This document shows, in pieces, positions 34,252 to 47,230 of a stretch of DNA of 64,000 nucleotides. The position numbers and the translations under genes were made by a program. The number at the start of each line of letters is the position of its first letter. Position 1 is the stretch's first letter. This DNA comes from Nymphaea colorata (taxonomy: Eukaryota; Streptophyta; Magnoliopsida; Nymphaeales; Nymphaeaceae). The DNA is taken from positions 5,964,972-6,028,971 of the forward strand of contig NC_045146.1 in NCBI RefSeq assembly GCF_008831285.2, read 5' to 3'. The notes under the pieces were generated by a model. The model saw nothing but the letters and a program-made list of their open reading frames with translations, did no database searches and had not been told where the DNA came from.

Positions 34252-37136
34252 AATAGTAAATTAATAATAACAAATAAATATTCTTGCCACACTGCCGCAC
34301 CTAAATTTTTGGGGATGTGCAGCACCCGCACCCGGACCTATGTGACATAGGCGAAAGGGTATGTGGGCAGATCAAAATGTACCATGGTACTTAGGCCACA
34401 GGTAAAAAGCTGCACTTTTACAACAGTTTCAAAAGGAATGGATTCACATTTGTACTCTGTAAGTGCATTGTTCTTGAACTGAGCTTGGGTTTATAGATTC
34501 TCTCTACAGTATGTTTTAACTTGCGGCATTTGATGTTTGAGAATTAGCAGTTGGATCTTCCTTATTCAAGGGAAATGTCCCAACTATTTGCTATTGATCA
34601 TTGAAGTGCTGTTGAGTGAGAAGTACATATATATTTTTTACACTGAGATGAATGGGGATGTCCAGGAAATACATAAGCATGAAAATGACGCTTACGTTAT
34701 GGTCGATGTGTTCCTACTTGGTTTATGTAATTGTTCCGTTTCCCTTTTTAGTGCCTTTCGGGATGAGATGTCAGGAAGTGGTCATCCAGATTATCTGGGA
34801 TGGTTTTCCTTATTATGCCGCTTATTTTCCTATACTCTCATTGTGCTGAGAAGCGCATAATTTATTAAAGCCTTCAAAACGGTGCTGTGTTTTTTGTTGT
34901 TCAGTTTTATAGTTTTTCTTTTATTCTTTGATGGAATATTTTAAAACTCAAAATTTACTATAGTTCATCATGTAAGGGTAGTGGACTATGAAAATTTCGT
35001 TGTTTCTTTTATTATTGTTTTTTTGTTGTTAAGTTACTACTACTACTTTGCTGCTGCTGCTGCTACTACTATTAAGGAGTGGTTCTACTAATATTAATTC
35101 AATCAAGCACCCACTTACTTAGTCCATGAATTGTTGTCTAGAGAAAGAATTGCACTATGCATTATATCTTAACACTTTTGCAATATTCCATAATCTTGAA
35201 GTTCAGCTTTTATTACTTCTGCCATTTGTTTTGCTGCGCTAGAGCCCATTGCTCCCTGTATGTCTATATACCCGTTGGTGAATGCTGAATACGAGGAAAA
35301 AAAATGCTAATATGTTTTCTTTTTTCTCTTAAACAGGACCTAAGGAGTTCACCTCTCTCTTTTACAGTCTTCAGAATTGGAGGGTAAGTGGCAAAAATCC
35401 TTGATCATCTCTTTCTTCAAAATTGGTATATTTACTTGAATGTGCCAACAATAGCAGTCTCTCTTTGCCTGATCTTTGGTTGAACTTTCATGCCCCACTG
35501 GTTATTCCTGCTTTGTGATCATCAAAACTTAGCCTGCATTGGCAGATAGCAATTTCAATTCTGAGTTTGGTCATACCTAACATTATCAGATTGGTACCAA
35601 CTTAATATGCTTACGAAGTCCAAGTATTGGCAAATTAGTCTTATATTTTCAATTTGTTCACTAGCTGTTAGCTCTAATTTTTCCTTATATTTTCTCCTTT
35701 TGTCAATGTATTGTGGAAATTCAGGCAATCTTTGAACGATTTGATAGAGATCGCAGTGGGAAGATTGATGCCAATGAGCTCCGTGATGCTCTTCTCAGCC
35801 TTGGCTTTTCAGTATCACCCGTTGTTCTAGATTTGCTTATTTCAAAGTATGACCCAACAGGCAAAACTAGGGCTATCAATTATGACAACTTCATAGAGTA
35901 AGTATTCCTAGCTTCTTTCTCATCTTGTGTTTGGAATCAGTAAGGGGCGCAAGTCTGTGAACTAAAAAGTTTCTTGTGATAACCTTGGGAAATGGGGGCT
36001 CAAGAACATGGCCGTGCATTCATGCTTCATATAAAGCCTAAATGCGCATTATTTATTTATTTATAATTTTCTAGTCTCTGACTATGTCCTGTTTTGTTCC
36101 TTGATGCAGGTGCAGTCTGGTTGTGAAGGTAAATTATCATCTTAGAACTGCTTCATGGTTTTGCAGTTACATGTCTAAGTCATTTGAATTTCTGAGCCTT
36201 AGACTTCAATGTTAGCTGAAACTGAATTGCTGATATCATGAAACGATTAAATTTTTCATAAGCTAATAGGAAAGCATGACCTTCCTGATTAACTGAAAAT
36301 ACTGTATTTCTAAATCACTGCAGAAATATTTCAAAAATATTAAACATTAACAAATTGTTCCACATTCTTTTTCTTTTAATGTTCTTTGATTCTTCCTTGC
36401 CCCTTTCCTGCGTACCCTTTTGTTGTAAGTTGTAACTCAACAAATTCTCCTTCTTTTGCTTTTTGCTTTTTCAAAATTATCAACTTAAATTTGTTTTCAT
36501 CTCACCAAGATATTTGCTGAGACTGGCATTGGTGGTCGCTTAGAGAAAGCCTCAGAGCCAGGCAGATCCTTCTATGGAATAATTACAAAGCTTAAGCTTG
36601 AGACTTTGCAACTTGCCCTTGAATCAGTGTCTCTTTCCAAAATTTGGGAATAATTAATACTTTTTTCTTCCAGGTAAATGGCGGAAAAAATTTGCACAAA
36701 CATAAATTAAAAATGTATTGAAAAATCTTAAAGGAAATATACATATTCAAACCATTTTGTTTTCTAGAGCCCAGTTAACGCATGAGGATGAAGATCCAGT
36801 ACATCTTAAGATATTCATATGTTGACAATGTCATATCTTTTCTAGAAATCTTTTGATCTTCGATTCCCTTGTACATTTATTCTGAAATTAAGCTGAAACT
36901 GCGTAAATTTCACTTCTACCAGTTCATATCTTGTGCTTCAGTTCTGCATGGACAAGATGATTCCTTTCTGGTCAATTCCTTTGTGAAACTTGAAAAGCTA
37001 TTGACGGTGCCTTTTGGGGAAAAATTTGCAGGGCCTGACAGAGAAGTTCAAGGAGAAAGATACATCATACATGGGCAATGCTACCTTTAACTATGAGAGC
37101 TTCATGCTCACCGTTCTGCCTTTCCTTATTGCCTAG
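30600..37136 (+). CDS. CML49/50: Penta-EF-hand calcium-binding protein, CML49/CML50 type
   Basis: A calcium sensor of the plant PDCD6/ALG-2-like group; relatives undergo calcium-dependent conformational change and bind partner proteins or membranes. Exons: 30600-31059, 35337-35383, 35725-35897, 36110-36128, 37032-37136, totalling 804 nt for 267 residues plus TAG. All splice sites are GT-AG and the phases agree. The first 100 residues are rich in glycine, tyrosine and proline, as usual in this family. EF loop 1, DQDGSGFIDDKE, is at 110-121 and loop 2, DRDRSGKIDANE, at 176-187. A degenerate third lies near 212-223 and the C-terminus reads TFNYESFMLTVLPFLIA. Intron 1 is 4.3 kb. Exon 4 is only 19 nt and easily missed by gene finders. 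Which paralogue it is (CML49 or CML50) cannot be told from this. Confidence 0.93.
33727..34350. mobile_element. Short non-autonomous element with GTCACA-type inverted ends
   Basis: The left end reads AAGTCACACGGACGC. The right end, reverse-complemented, reads TGTCACATAGGTCCGGGTGC. The element at 57820-58288 has the same style of ends, and a further similar word, AAGTCACATGGGTAAG, sits at 33492. The internal TA microsatellite and AT-rich body encode nothing. The superfamily is not determined. Confidence 0.45.
34198..34246. repeat. (TA)n microsatellite
   Basis: Long uninterrupted TA run inside intron 1 of the calcium-binding protein gene. Confidence 0.95.
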
Positions 37137-37253
37137 ATAAAATATCCTGTGTTTTTTTGTGTGGATTGTATGAGTCTATGACCAATTGATTTAGTGGTGG
37201 GTTTGTCATGAAAAGATTTGGGCTTTGCCTTGCATGTGCGCCTTCTATCAGAA

Positions 37254-37254
<1 letters not shown>

Positions 37255-37298
<44 letters not shown>
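37255..37298. repeat. (CT)n(CA)n microsatellite
   Basis: A CT run passes into a CA run in the probable 3' untranslated or flanking region of the calcium-binding protein gene. Confidence 0.95.
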
Positions 37299-37753
37299 AC
37301 ACGCACTGCATCGTCGGTGTTGTAGGAATGGGGAATGACATTGTGTATTTCTTTTTCTTGAGCAGAAATCTTGATTTCGAGGAATTGGAATTTTTGTCAC
37401 TCTGCTCTAAAATGTCTCTCACAGACACCATGAAGCCACACAGAGCATGTTTCGGTTCCTAGGAATGACATTCTTTCTTCCTGAAGTAGAAATTGTGATT
37501 TTTTAATTGCATGCAACTTTTTTTAGGGACAGAAAATTTATGTCCGAATGATTCACTAGTAAGATACTTCGTCCATGACAAACTGTAAGAGAGGCGCCAC
37601 CGAAAGAGGAGGGTACGCTAACTGAGGATCTTTGAAATGTGATTGTGTTTCGAGCATCTCGAGTAACTCACCAAAGGGTAAAAATCTAAGTTCTCCACAA
37701 GAATCTCCGGCGCTTACTACCACCTCTTATCTGCTCTGCATAGGTTCGTTGGT

Positions 37754-37786
<33 letters not shown>

Positions 37787-38319
37787 AGATGAAATGAACT
37801 TCAAACGTTGCACATTCAAAGAGAGATGGATGCTGAAATAACACCCAAAAAGGTTACAAAGAGTAGCGATCAATGAAATGGGAAATGTACTCAGGTTGCC
37901 AAATGCCTGATGTTGTGCAGAAAGAGCTGGAAATCAAAACGTTGCCCTCTAAAAAAATAAACGTTGCCAACAGAAAATGCACAACCATGTTTTTCTATGA
38001 CAAAGAAACGACTGTTTCTTAAATCGCCTTATGGCTGGAGCACAAAGAAGAATATCACGCGCAAACAAATCCTTAGGGATGGCACCATGAATCATGATAT
38101 AGCCTTTGAACATCGTTGCATGCCCAAAATAAATGGTAGAAACTTTCTTCATTTTGTTTGCAACAGAGACTAACCAAATGTAATCCCCGTTCACAGTTTT
38201 ACTTCTAAAATTTGCTTTCTCCGTAATAAGAATGGCAGTAGCACTGCCAAGATGATGATCTTTGAAACTACTGAAAGCAAAGTTCCGTGTAGGCAATATT
38301 AGAAGTTACTTGACTCACA

Positions 38320-38930
38320 GCCAGGGGTTGGTGGCCGGCCTGCACCGTGGCCCCACCCCAGAGAATTGAAAAAAAAAAAAATTAAAAAAATTGAAATTTT
38401 TTTATGTGAGTATTTGGAACCGGGTTTAGTTTGGCCCCTATAGATCTGAACCTGGATCCAACCCGCCCCTATAGATCTGAACCTGGATCCAACCCACAAA
38501 CCCAGCCCGCAGCCCCTTTCTTCTCTGTCTTGCCCTATTTGTAAAACTGAAGGGAAAAAACGCAGCCCACGGTCTGCCAGCGGCCTGAGTACCTGACTGC
38601 TACCCACCGGCCACCACCAAGGCGCCATGGTACCCACAGAAGTTAAGAAAGAACAAGGAAAAGAGTGAGGGATAAACGAGAGACAAAGAGAGGGAGATAG
38701 AGAATGAAAGAGTGGCATGTGGCCAGCCGGGCCGGCCCCAAAAAAATGCCCAAATACAAGCCCGAAAAAGCTGTCGGGCCAGCTTGAGACCCGGCTCATT
38801 CCTAACCAGGCCGGGCTTTCATATTACCGGGCCTCGGGCTTTATTGTATGCCCGAGACCCGACCCGACCCGATTATGGCTGGGTTGGGTCCGGTCTTGTC
38901 GGGCCGGGCTTTTTCAGGCATACACTATAA
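38320..38930. repeat. Mosaic of dispersed repeats, including a ~32-bp tandem pair
   Basis: Starts with an AGCCAGGGGTTGG end like the CAGGGG family. At about 38437-38500 the unit CCCCTATAGATCTGAACC plus GGATCCAACCC occurs twice in tandem. Bases 38700-38920 are GC-rich, with GGGCCGGGCTTT-type words shared with 27330-27640. Overlapping open frames here are unlikely to be genes. Confidence 0.5.
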
Positions 38931-38959
38931 AGTATACAGAGAAACATATTTCAGAAGAT

Positions 38960-41420
38960 GATGGCTGATTAGGTAGGTAGAGCAAACGATCAGCAAGACA
39001 CGGAAAAACTTTGCAGCATTGCTGCATTTAAGACGCCTCCTACAGCCAAATTCACAAAGAGAAAATGAACTAAAATCAATCCAGGTAAACAAGTAGAGAC
39101 ACAAACTATTAAAGAGCTAAATGTTCAACCCCAATTGATTATGACATTCATGCATCCATGAAATCTATTGTCTATCCACCTTTCAGGAAAGGAGAGCTAA
39201 CATCACCAAATTAGCTGAACACACTCATCCGTGTTCCTTTTTCTAGTTTCACAAAACAGAGAATCAAAATAAAAAAGCATACACCCCTGTGCACTTATAC
39301 CTGCACACAATTTCTAGCTTTCTTTTATCCGGAACACAAGACAGCACGACCAGTCATCTCAATATGCATTCATGGTAAAAATTAGAATCAACAATAAGTA
39401 TGTAGACTAAATACAACCACAAAACTAGAGCTTAATAGTAAAAAAAATGTTAACACACCAATTTTTTTCACATCAAAATTGAAGCAATGTCAAAGTTTTA
39501 CAAAAGATTTGTGAAAAATTACAATTTCAAAACCAATTTCGAATCTAAAGAACAATTTAGATTTAAATCATGAATTTGAGTCGTGACACGAATCCCAAAC
39601 CTAGATTACGAGTCCAAGCTAGATCCAAATTAGGATTTGGAATCCAAATCCAATTGTAAATGCCATTTGGAATCCAAATCCATTTACAAATGCCATTTAA
39701 AATCTATATCCAATTGCAAAATTCAAATTTGATTTAAATGCAAGAATTGGATCTAGTTCAGTGTAGAATGCTATGTGGGACCCACGTGTGGGCCCCACCT
39801 AGCTCGAATGGTCAGAAGCCCACCCAAGGGGTCACACACCCTCCTTTTCCAAAAATATCTTCCCTCAATTAAAAAAAAATCATTTTCAAAAGAAAATGAA
39901 TAAGGGTTCATAGAAAAAGAGAGACATTAATCTCTCTCTCACTTTCCCTTAGTTAAAGAAAAATCAAATTCCAAAGAAGCAATAAGTGTTAGAATTAAAC
40001 TCACTTAACCTACTTAATCCAACTAGGCTTGATCTGGGTGCACCCAAATGTGACACCAATTTCAGCTAGGCTCGGTCACCATGAGCTCAGCTCAATCAAA
40101 AGGGTAGATTTGTCCCATGACCAAATTAGTGGACAAAAATAGACCTTGACCGGATCGAATCCACTTTGAGTAAACTCAGTCAAAGTATAGTTTAGCTCAA
40201 TTAAGAGCTTTCTTAGCTCAAATTCATTGAATTACCTTAAGCAAAGTCAAACTACTTGCAAATGAACATTGACTTTGGTCAATTGGTCAAATTTGACCAA
40301 TCAAAATGAGATTACAGAACTTAAATTGAGATTTTATGAAAGATAAATATACATTTTGATTTGTCAAATGCATAAATCAAATAGCAAATTGAAATTTAAT
40401 ATTTCAAACCAAAGTTTGATTCAACTGAAGTCTATTTTCAATCAAGTTATAAACGAAAATACCATTTTTGAACCAAATTTGATAGAATTTCTAAATTTTA
40501 TTCAAATTTTAATTGAATTTCCATAATTCAATAATATTTAGAGTTTAATGACTAGTTTTAACCTAACAAGCTCAATTTCAAACAAAAAAAAGGCAAAACC
40601 TTGTACAAGGGCATTTTTGTCTAAAATTTTGATCAAAGTTGGGCAGCTATGTCTAAAATAAAGTTGACCACACCTAGCTCAGCCCACCCCACCCCACCCC
40701 ACCCAAATCATGTAAATGAGATGGGTGTGGTTAATTAGAGCCATTAAACCCTATTTAACTCATTTTACAAGTTTCCAAAGTCTTAAGTGAGTTCCCAAGA
40801 TAAGGTGAGTTAAGAATGTGGTTGAACTCATTTTACAAGTTTCCAAGGTGAATGAGTTAAGAAGGACACAGTAGCAGTGGGTAAAATTGTTTGAGATTTT
40901 CAATTTTCTCTTGTAGTCTTTTTTTTTTGATTAATGGTTTGGACGATTAGCTTGCCATTGGAATTAAGGGATTCGAGCTTTTAATAATTCATAGCATAAG
41001 TTTTATGTTGTAGTGTCTTTTCTTTGTTTAGGTTGCTTCATGGGCACTTATGTGAGGTAATTTTTGGGGGTTTCCATAAATTTTGATATGAATTTGATTG
41101 GATAGAGAAATTGAGTGAACAGAGTGTGGAGGAGTCAATTTTCAACATGTTTTAGAATGATTTTAGGAGGGGCATTTTCTTGGATTCACAAGAGAGCTGT
41201 GGTGCATTATGTTCCCTCTAGTGGTGATATGACTAAGATATGTTGTTTAAGAACTATGTTCTAATATCAAGAATTAAGACCCAACGAACTGCTTATTAGA
41301 TAGGTGCTTGTGTTGTTTTTTAGTGTAGTTCGATGGTCATGCCAACCTTAGTCATCCTTTCTTAAGGATTTGGAGGGTAATGAATATTGTTCTCTGCAAG
41401 AAGCAGATCTCCCAAACCAT
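38960..41420. other. Intergenic stretch of decayed repeats
   Basis: Contains internal near-duplicates: a phrase AATCCAAATCCA plus ATGCCATTT at 39610-39710, and CTCATTTTACAAGTTTCC at about 40758 and 40828. A (CCCCA)n run lies at 40685-40706. The structure suggests old LTR-type DNA but no diagnostic coding motif or LTR edge was found. Confidence 0.4.
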
Positions 41421-41429
41421 TAGACATTC

Positions 41430-43425
41430 TCTGTTTTTTCTACTTTATAGCATGCCCTCACATATTTTATTGGAGCTAGGAAGCAGCACACAGTTAAGTA
41501 TTGAATTTTGTAGTATGAAAGTGCAAACATTTAATGACTTAAGTCGTCAAAGCAAATACGTAGATAAAGTGGTTGAAAAGCAAAATTAAGAGCTTGTTCA
41601 TAACAACTGCTTGAGATTGAAGCTATGTGTAGATGCAGTTCTTTGGTTAGCATTTCAAACTTGTGCTTTTAGAGGCCATGATGAAAGTTCAGGTTCACTG
41701 AATCAAGGTAACTTTATTGAGTTCATTAAACCTTTAGCAAGTTATAATAACAGAGTTGCACAAGTTGTTTTGGATAATGCTTTAAAGAATGCTAAATATA
41801 CATTACTAACAATTTAAAATTTTTTTTCACACATTTTTGCAAGTAAAGTGAGAGCTAAAATTGAAGAAGATATTGGTTATACTAAATATTGTATTATTAT
41901 TGATGAAGCTTGAGATGAGTCTAAGAGAAAACAAATGACTGTTGTTCTTATATTTGTGAATAAGGAAGGTCAAGTTTAAAAGTGATTTTTAGATGTTTAC
42001 ATCAATTACTTTGAACAATGCAATTTCTACTTTGTTGTCTCAACATAATTTTAGTATTCAAGATATACGAGGTCAAAGATATGATGATGCTAATAATATG
42101 CGAGGTAAATAGAATGGATTACAAACATTAATTTTGAATGAATGTTCTTATGCATATTTTGTTCATTGTTTTGCTCATAGATTACATTTGCACTTGTTGC
42201 AGCTTCAAAAGAAGTTGTCGATGTTCATAACTTTTTTAAACAGTTAACATATGTAATTAATGTTGTTAATGCAAACAGTAAACATAATGATAAATTGCAT
42301 AAAACTTAAGCAAATGAAATTGCATTTAGAATTGCTATAGATGAACTTGAACCAGGAAGATGACTTAATCAAATTGGATCACTACAACGGCCTGATGATA
42401 TTAGACATGGATTTCATTTTTTATCTGTATGCAATTTGATAAAAATATTCGATGCAACATGTGTAGTATTAGAAAATTTAAGAGACAATGAATCAACATA
42501 TCAAATACGGGTTGAAGGTAATTCAACTTATAACATGATTACATCATTTGACTTTCTATTTATTTTGCACTTGACATAAGAAGTTTTGGGACAGATGATA
42601 TTCTTTGTCTGACATTGCAAAGGCAAAAACAGAATATTTTAAATGTAAGGTTTTATATTTCAAAAAGGTTCCTACAAGAACTTAGAGAGACTAGTTGAGA
42701 TTCATTTATAAATACTGTGAGAGCATTTTGTACGACACATAATATCCATATTTTAGATATGGATGCTCAACATTTTGTCAGAAGATCACGTTCTTGTCGT
42801 GAATAAAATTTTATTACAACGATACGTCATTATCATATTGATATTTTTATTGCTGTTATCGATTTTTAGTTAGTAAAGTTGAACAATAAATTTAATGATA
42901 ATTTTATGGAAATACTTCATTTGATGTCGAAATTCTACCCTACAAATCAATATGAGTTGTTTAATGCATGAGATGCATATACTCTTATACAAAAGTTTTA
43001 TCCTAAAGATTTTCTAGACTAAGATTTTATGTGCTTAAATTATCAGTTGAGACATTATAAAAATGATATTTGTCATTATCCAAGTTTTCAAAATTTGAGT
43101 ATACTATCATATGTATGTCAAGCATTGATACGTAGCAGAAAAAATGAAGGATATCCTTACATATACAGGTTGCTTAGTCTCATTCTAACGCTTCTTGTCT
43201 CCACTGCAATCACAGAAAGGGCATTGTCTACTATGAAACTTATTAAAACAAGGTTGCGTAACAAAATGAAGGATGAATTATTTGCAGATTGTCTACTTTT
43301 GTATATTGAGAAAGCAATTGCTTAAATATTTAATTTGAATGATATTATTGATGACTTTTACAAGATGAAGAGTCGTAGAGCACAACTGCAATATGTAAAG
43401 TATTTTGTTGTATCCTTTTTAAGTT
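41430..43425 (+). pseudogene. Broken hAT transposase, TTF-zinc-finger/ZMYM1-like
   Basis: The plus strand reads, with interruptions, a transposase of the TTF-type zinc finger plus hAT-dimerisation family. Segments include NNCLRLKLCVDAVLWLAFQ and CAFRGHDESSGSLNQGNFIE (about 41600-41720), KVRAKIEEDIGYTKYCIIID (about 41846-41905) and FVHCFAHR (about 42160-42180). The C-terminal dimerisation block ends VSTAITERALSTMKLIKTRL, then RNKMKDE (about 43198-43280), followed by ADCLLLYIEKAIA. In-frame stops and frameshifts occur throughout, for instance the stop after CIIIDEA. The intact protein would cut and paste hAT elements. The terminal inverted repeats were not located. Open frames at 41380-41589, 41611-41817 and 43029-43325 are pieces of this one relic. 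Confidence 0.85.
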
Positions 43426-43799
43426 AATGTTTATTTGAGTCATTATTTAGTTTCAATAATAAATGATGTAGTTTTTATTTACATTTTATTGTGCAGGTGA
43501 ATGAATGAGGATATGTAACTATTTTTATGAATGGAAATGAGAATTTGACCGAAATAAATCAATTTTTTATGTAAATCGATGCACAACTTCAGTTCATAAG
43601 TTATAGACTTGAGGAATCAAGAGCTATCAATAGAAGGAGATGTTTTGTCTACATCAGATGGTGACCTAGAGATATGTGGGCTTCTGTCAACTCTATCTGT
43701 ATGTTTGGGCTAAAGCACTCATGGAATCGATCAGCAGCCATGAGCATGAGAGAAGACCCATCTGTCTAAAGATTGAGAGATTAGAGATGTAAATCATTC

Positions 43800-43893
43800 A
43801 AAAAGGGAGAGAGAATGAGGGATCAATGACAGAGAGAATTGGTCAAAGAGGGAGAGAGAATGAGGGATCAATGACAGAGAGAATTGATCAAAA
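43800..43893. repeat. Two tandem ~43-bp purine-rich units
   Basis: GGGAGAGAGAATGAGGGATCA plus ATGACAGAGAGAATTG occurs twice in direct order, then decays into further GAGGGAGAGA-like copies to about 44040. The repetitive reading frame is a by-product. Confidence 0.8.
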
Positions 43894-44339
43894 GGGAGAG
43901 AAGGATGAGGGTTTTGAGAGAGAGGTAGAGATAGGGTTGATCAAAGAAGGAAATATAGGGGAGGGTAGATTGAACGAGGGAGAGAAGAAGGAGGGTTTTA
44001 AGATAGTCAATCAAAGAGGGAGAGAAGAACGAGACTTTTGAGAAAGAGGCAAAGAACAAGTTGCTTGAAGAGGAAAATCAAAGAGGGCAGCAATAACCAT
44101 GCGATTGCATCATGGGCACAGAGTGGACAAAAGTCTTATTGCAAACTTAGAAACAGTTCCAAATCAGTCCAAGGGACTCAGTCCTATAACATATAATTGT
44201 GGTCGTGTGTACCATTGAATGCGCCTGTATTTCTGTTACTTGGAAAATAAATTATCACACATCATAAATAATTTCTACTAAACATCACACTATTTATCAC
44301 ACACATATCATGGTATCAAATCCAGCATCATATAAGCCA

Positions 44340-45300
44340 CGAGTCTAACTATCGTACCTCGAAGTAACCAAACAAAACAATCATACCTCGATGAGGCATA
44401 GGTTCATTGGCCTGCTTCGATGTATAGCATGACCACCTTCTTTTCTTGTAGAAAGGCATATATCCTGGTGCTAGCTCTTGTCTTCTCCTTCCTCGAGTCT
44501 TGTTGTTGCTGCCGCTTCCTCCAACCTCCATAGACAGTTGTTTCCATTGTTTGATGGCCGAGTGTCAGCTTCTTCACCCACCTCTCCATCCTTTGCATCC
44601 TCCTCCTCCTCCAATACATGGAGAGGGGCTCCCTTCTCCACCTCTTCTTCTTCTTTCTCATGTACCTCTTCCTCCGTGATATCTTCCTTTTTCTGAACCT
44701 TTTTTTTTCTCTCTTGTATTTTGTTGTTCTCCTCACCTGAGTAGGTGCAATCTGCCTCTCTTCCCCTCTTATTTTCAACAACATATTTTTCAAACTGACA
44801 AGATCTCTTAGATCTGTTTGTGTAAATCCCTATCACCTTCGCCTTCTTCCCTCATTGCTTGCACTCTCCATCCCTTGGCTTTGACTACTTCATTTCCTTT
44901 TTCATCATCTTCAATCATTCGTTCTTTAGTACTAGATTCTTATCTACGAATTCTATTTCCTCTGCCACCTACTCACGGTTGGTAGTAGGATATCGGTCTA
45001 GTAACTCTTTTTGTCATTGCTTCTCAACTAAGATGAACCCCAAATCCTACAACAACAGTGTGTCCTTGTTCTCTGCAACAACATCTTCTTCATCCAATAA
45101 ATTTTGGGATCGAGTTAACTCTCAGTACTTTCCTACACGCAGCCCAAATATGCTTCATCCTGGCTTAGAACACAAGTGTGTATATTCCTTTGAGTTGGAA
45201 GAGCTGGTGCGAGCCATTTTCGAACTGAAACAGAAAAAAACATATTTTATCATACCAAATACTATGCATGATTCTAAATGTGACATCTAGTGCGATATTG
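44340..45300 (-). other. Low-complexity Glu/Lys/Arg-coding stretch of unknown nature
   Basis: The minus strand from about 44836 to 44471 reads one open frame rich in E, K and D, overlapped by a K/R-rich frame. Continuing upstream to about 45250 the same strand gives EED and EKQ patches with stops. It could be a decayed coiled-coil gene or transposon-encoded protein, or plain purine-rich DNA. I recognise no family and do not call a gene. Confidence 0.25.
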
Positions 45301-46433
45301 TGCATCATGGGCGATAGTAGTTATGTAATTCATGAAATCGCATAAAACTCCATTGAAAACCCTTATGTCAACAATGGTCCAATGAACTATAATATATATA
45401 TATATATATATACACACTCACACAGTTTAGATAATATTTGCAAACCACAGTATAATAAAAGTGAACATATGTTGTATATAATCGCCCACGTCATGAACGT
45501 GAAGCATGACTTGTCCTACGATACATTTAATAATTGCTTGTGTTATTAACACAAAGCACAATATGTCCTTAGCAGATAAGGTGCTCTATTTATATTACAG
45601 TGACGTAAGTGTGAGCAATGAACATAAGGTAGACATACAAATATCACAACTCAAAATATAGCAAACAAATACACCTATAAACTCTAAAACCAAAAAAATA
45701 AATGTTACTTACATAAAATAAACAGTTTTATATTCTTTCTATGTAGCATAATTGAATATTTTTCATCATCTTCTCAATAAGCTAAACGAAAAACCTGAAA
45801 TTTAAAATAGACAATAAGATTTAAACATATTGAAGTAATCAAACTCAAAACATATTAAAAACTAAAAGGACCAGAGTCCTATATGTTCAGCAGATCAGAT
45901 CTAGAGGATGCAAGATTGCATTCTACAGTAACAGCAGGGGATCTGAATCTATCAGTAATTTTCTTCAATACCAATAGACTATCAACTATGTCGGAGTTCC
46001 TTCTCTTGGATCATATGAATTAAAGCTTTAGAAGTGTGCCAAAACAAGGTTGATGTGGAATTAGGTTTATTAACTATAACATATACTTTTTTTCCAAAAT
46101 CAAAGCCGGGTTACGGCCCCTTCCAGCCCTCTTTTATTCAGCCTCCGGATAACACCTAAACAACTTAATTAGTTTTATGAAATAGTAAAAATAACTTTTG
46201 CCTAAAAAAGTGTGGGAGGCAGATTATTAAGGTTCTTTATGAAAATCAGGTGTTCTCAAAACTGAGTTTTAGTATACCCAGTTTTAATGTTATTTAAATG
46301 CACATAAAATGACTCTTTGAAGGCAAAACTAGGTTTTGCTTCCAAAACCTGGATTTAAACTATTGTCAAAAGTCATTCAAGTGCTATAACAATTAAGAAC
46401 CCATCTGCCTTGCTATAAGAATTTAGAGGGCAG
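45301..46433. other. Intergenic stretch, no gene recognised
   Basis: AT-rich DNA with a short TA run at about 45391-45412. No coding signature on either strand. Confidence 0.4.
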
Positions 46434-46575
46434 GGCGAGACGAGAGGGAGAGGGTAGGGCCAGAGAAAGAGGGCGAGAGAGGGTAGGGCCAAACTAACAT
46501 TTTTTGATTTTTTAAATGTAATTTTTTTTTTTCAGTGGGCTGGGGTAGGGCCATGGCCCAGGTGAGCCGCCCCTG
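46434..46575 (-). repeat. Copy of the CAGGGG-end dispersed repeat
   Basis: Read on the minus strand it begins CAGGGGCGGCTCACCTGGGC at 46575. On the far side it shows repeated GAGGGTAGGGCCA words. The CAGGGGCGG terminus is the best match in this window to a hAT-like end. Confidence 0.45.
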
Positions 46576-47230
46576 ATACATATGTTGCTTGGAATGGCTT
46601 TGAATCATGGGACAGGACAATACTCCATGTGTGAATAGCACCCAAATGCACTCATCTTCTAAATATCGTAGGGTTTGGGCAACTAAGTGAAATAGAGAAT
46701 TGAGATTTAGGCAAGGAAACCATCTGCTCATTGTGCTGATAAACTTTGAGATGAGGACGACAACGACGATGAACAAACAGATCTTTAGGGCTTCAGAAGG
46801 TGTATGCACTCTTCACATGCTAGTGTTCAATGCATCTCTTCTTTCTCGTTTAAAAAAAAAAGTCTGCTTGAGCGGTACGGAAGGAGACGACTCTTGGGCA
46901 ATCATGCCATGCTGATGGAGGAGTGTTTCAGAATTTTCCTAATGCACGACATTCTCTATCATTTTTTTGTAGGCAGTTTTGTCTTTTATGTTTTAAGATG
47001 ATTTTGTGGCTAATTTGAATAGTTTCCAGCATACTAAAGGCTATATGGGCAATAAGGTTTTTTAAGATATACAAAAGGTATAGGCCAATTCATTGGCTGC
47101 CAACCTGGATTCTATTTTAGAATCCAAAAACCTCCGGTCGCCACCACGTGGCAGCATCATAGGCCTATTCGTGTGAACATGCCTGTGCATATTACCACCT
47201 TCATCTAAAACCTATCTCTTAAAGCCAAAC

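Larger units (their letters stand above)
31060..35336 (+). other. 4.3-kb intron 1 of the calcium-binding protein gene
   Basis: Non-coding by inspection. It contains a CA run near 31302-31318, a long TA microsatellite at 34198-34246, a CTG/CTA triplet run at 35037-35075, and a repeat with TGTGAC-type inverted ends at about 33727-34350. Open frames at 31852-32205 and 32814-33164 have no family signature. Confidence 0.6.

Noticed and set aside
43826-44041. Plus-strand Glu/Arg/Gly repetitive open frame
   Set aside because: Produced by tandem 43-bp purine repeats.
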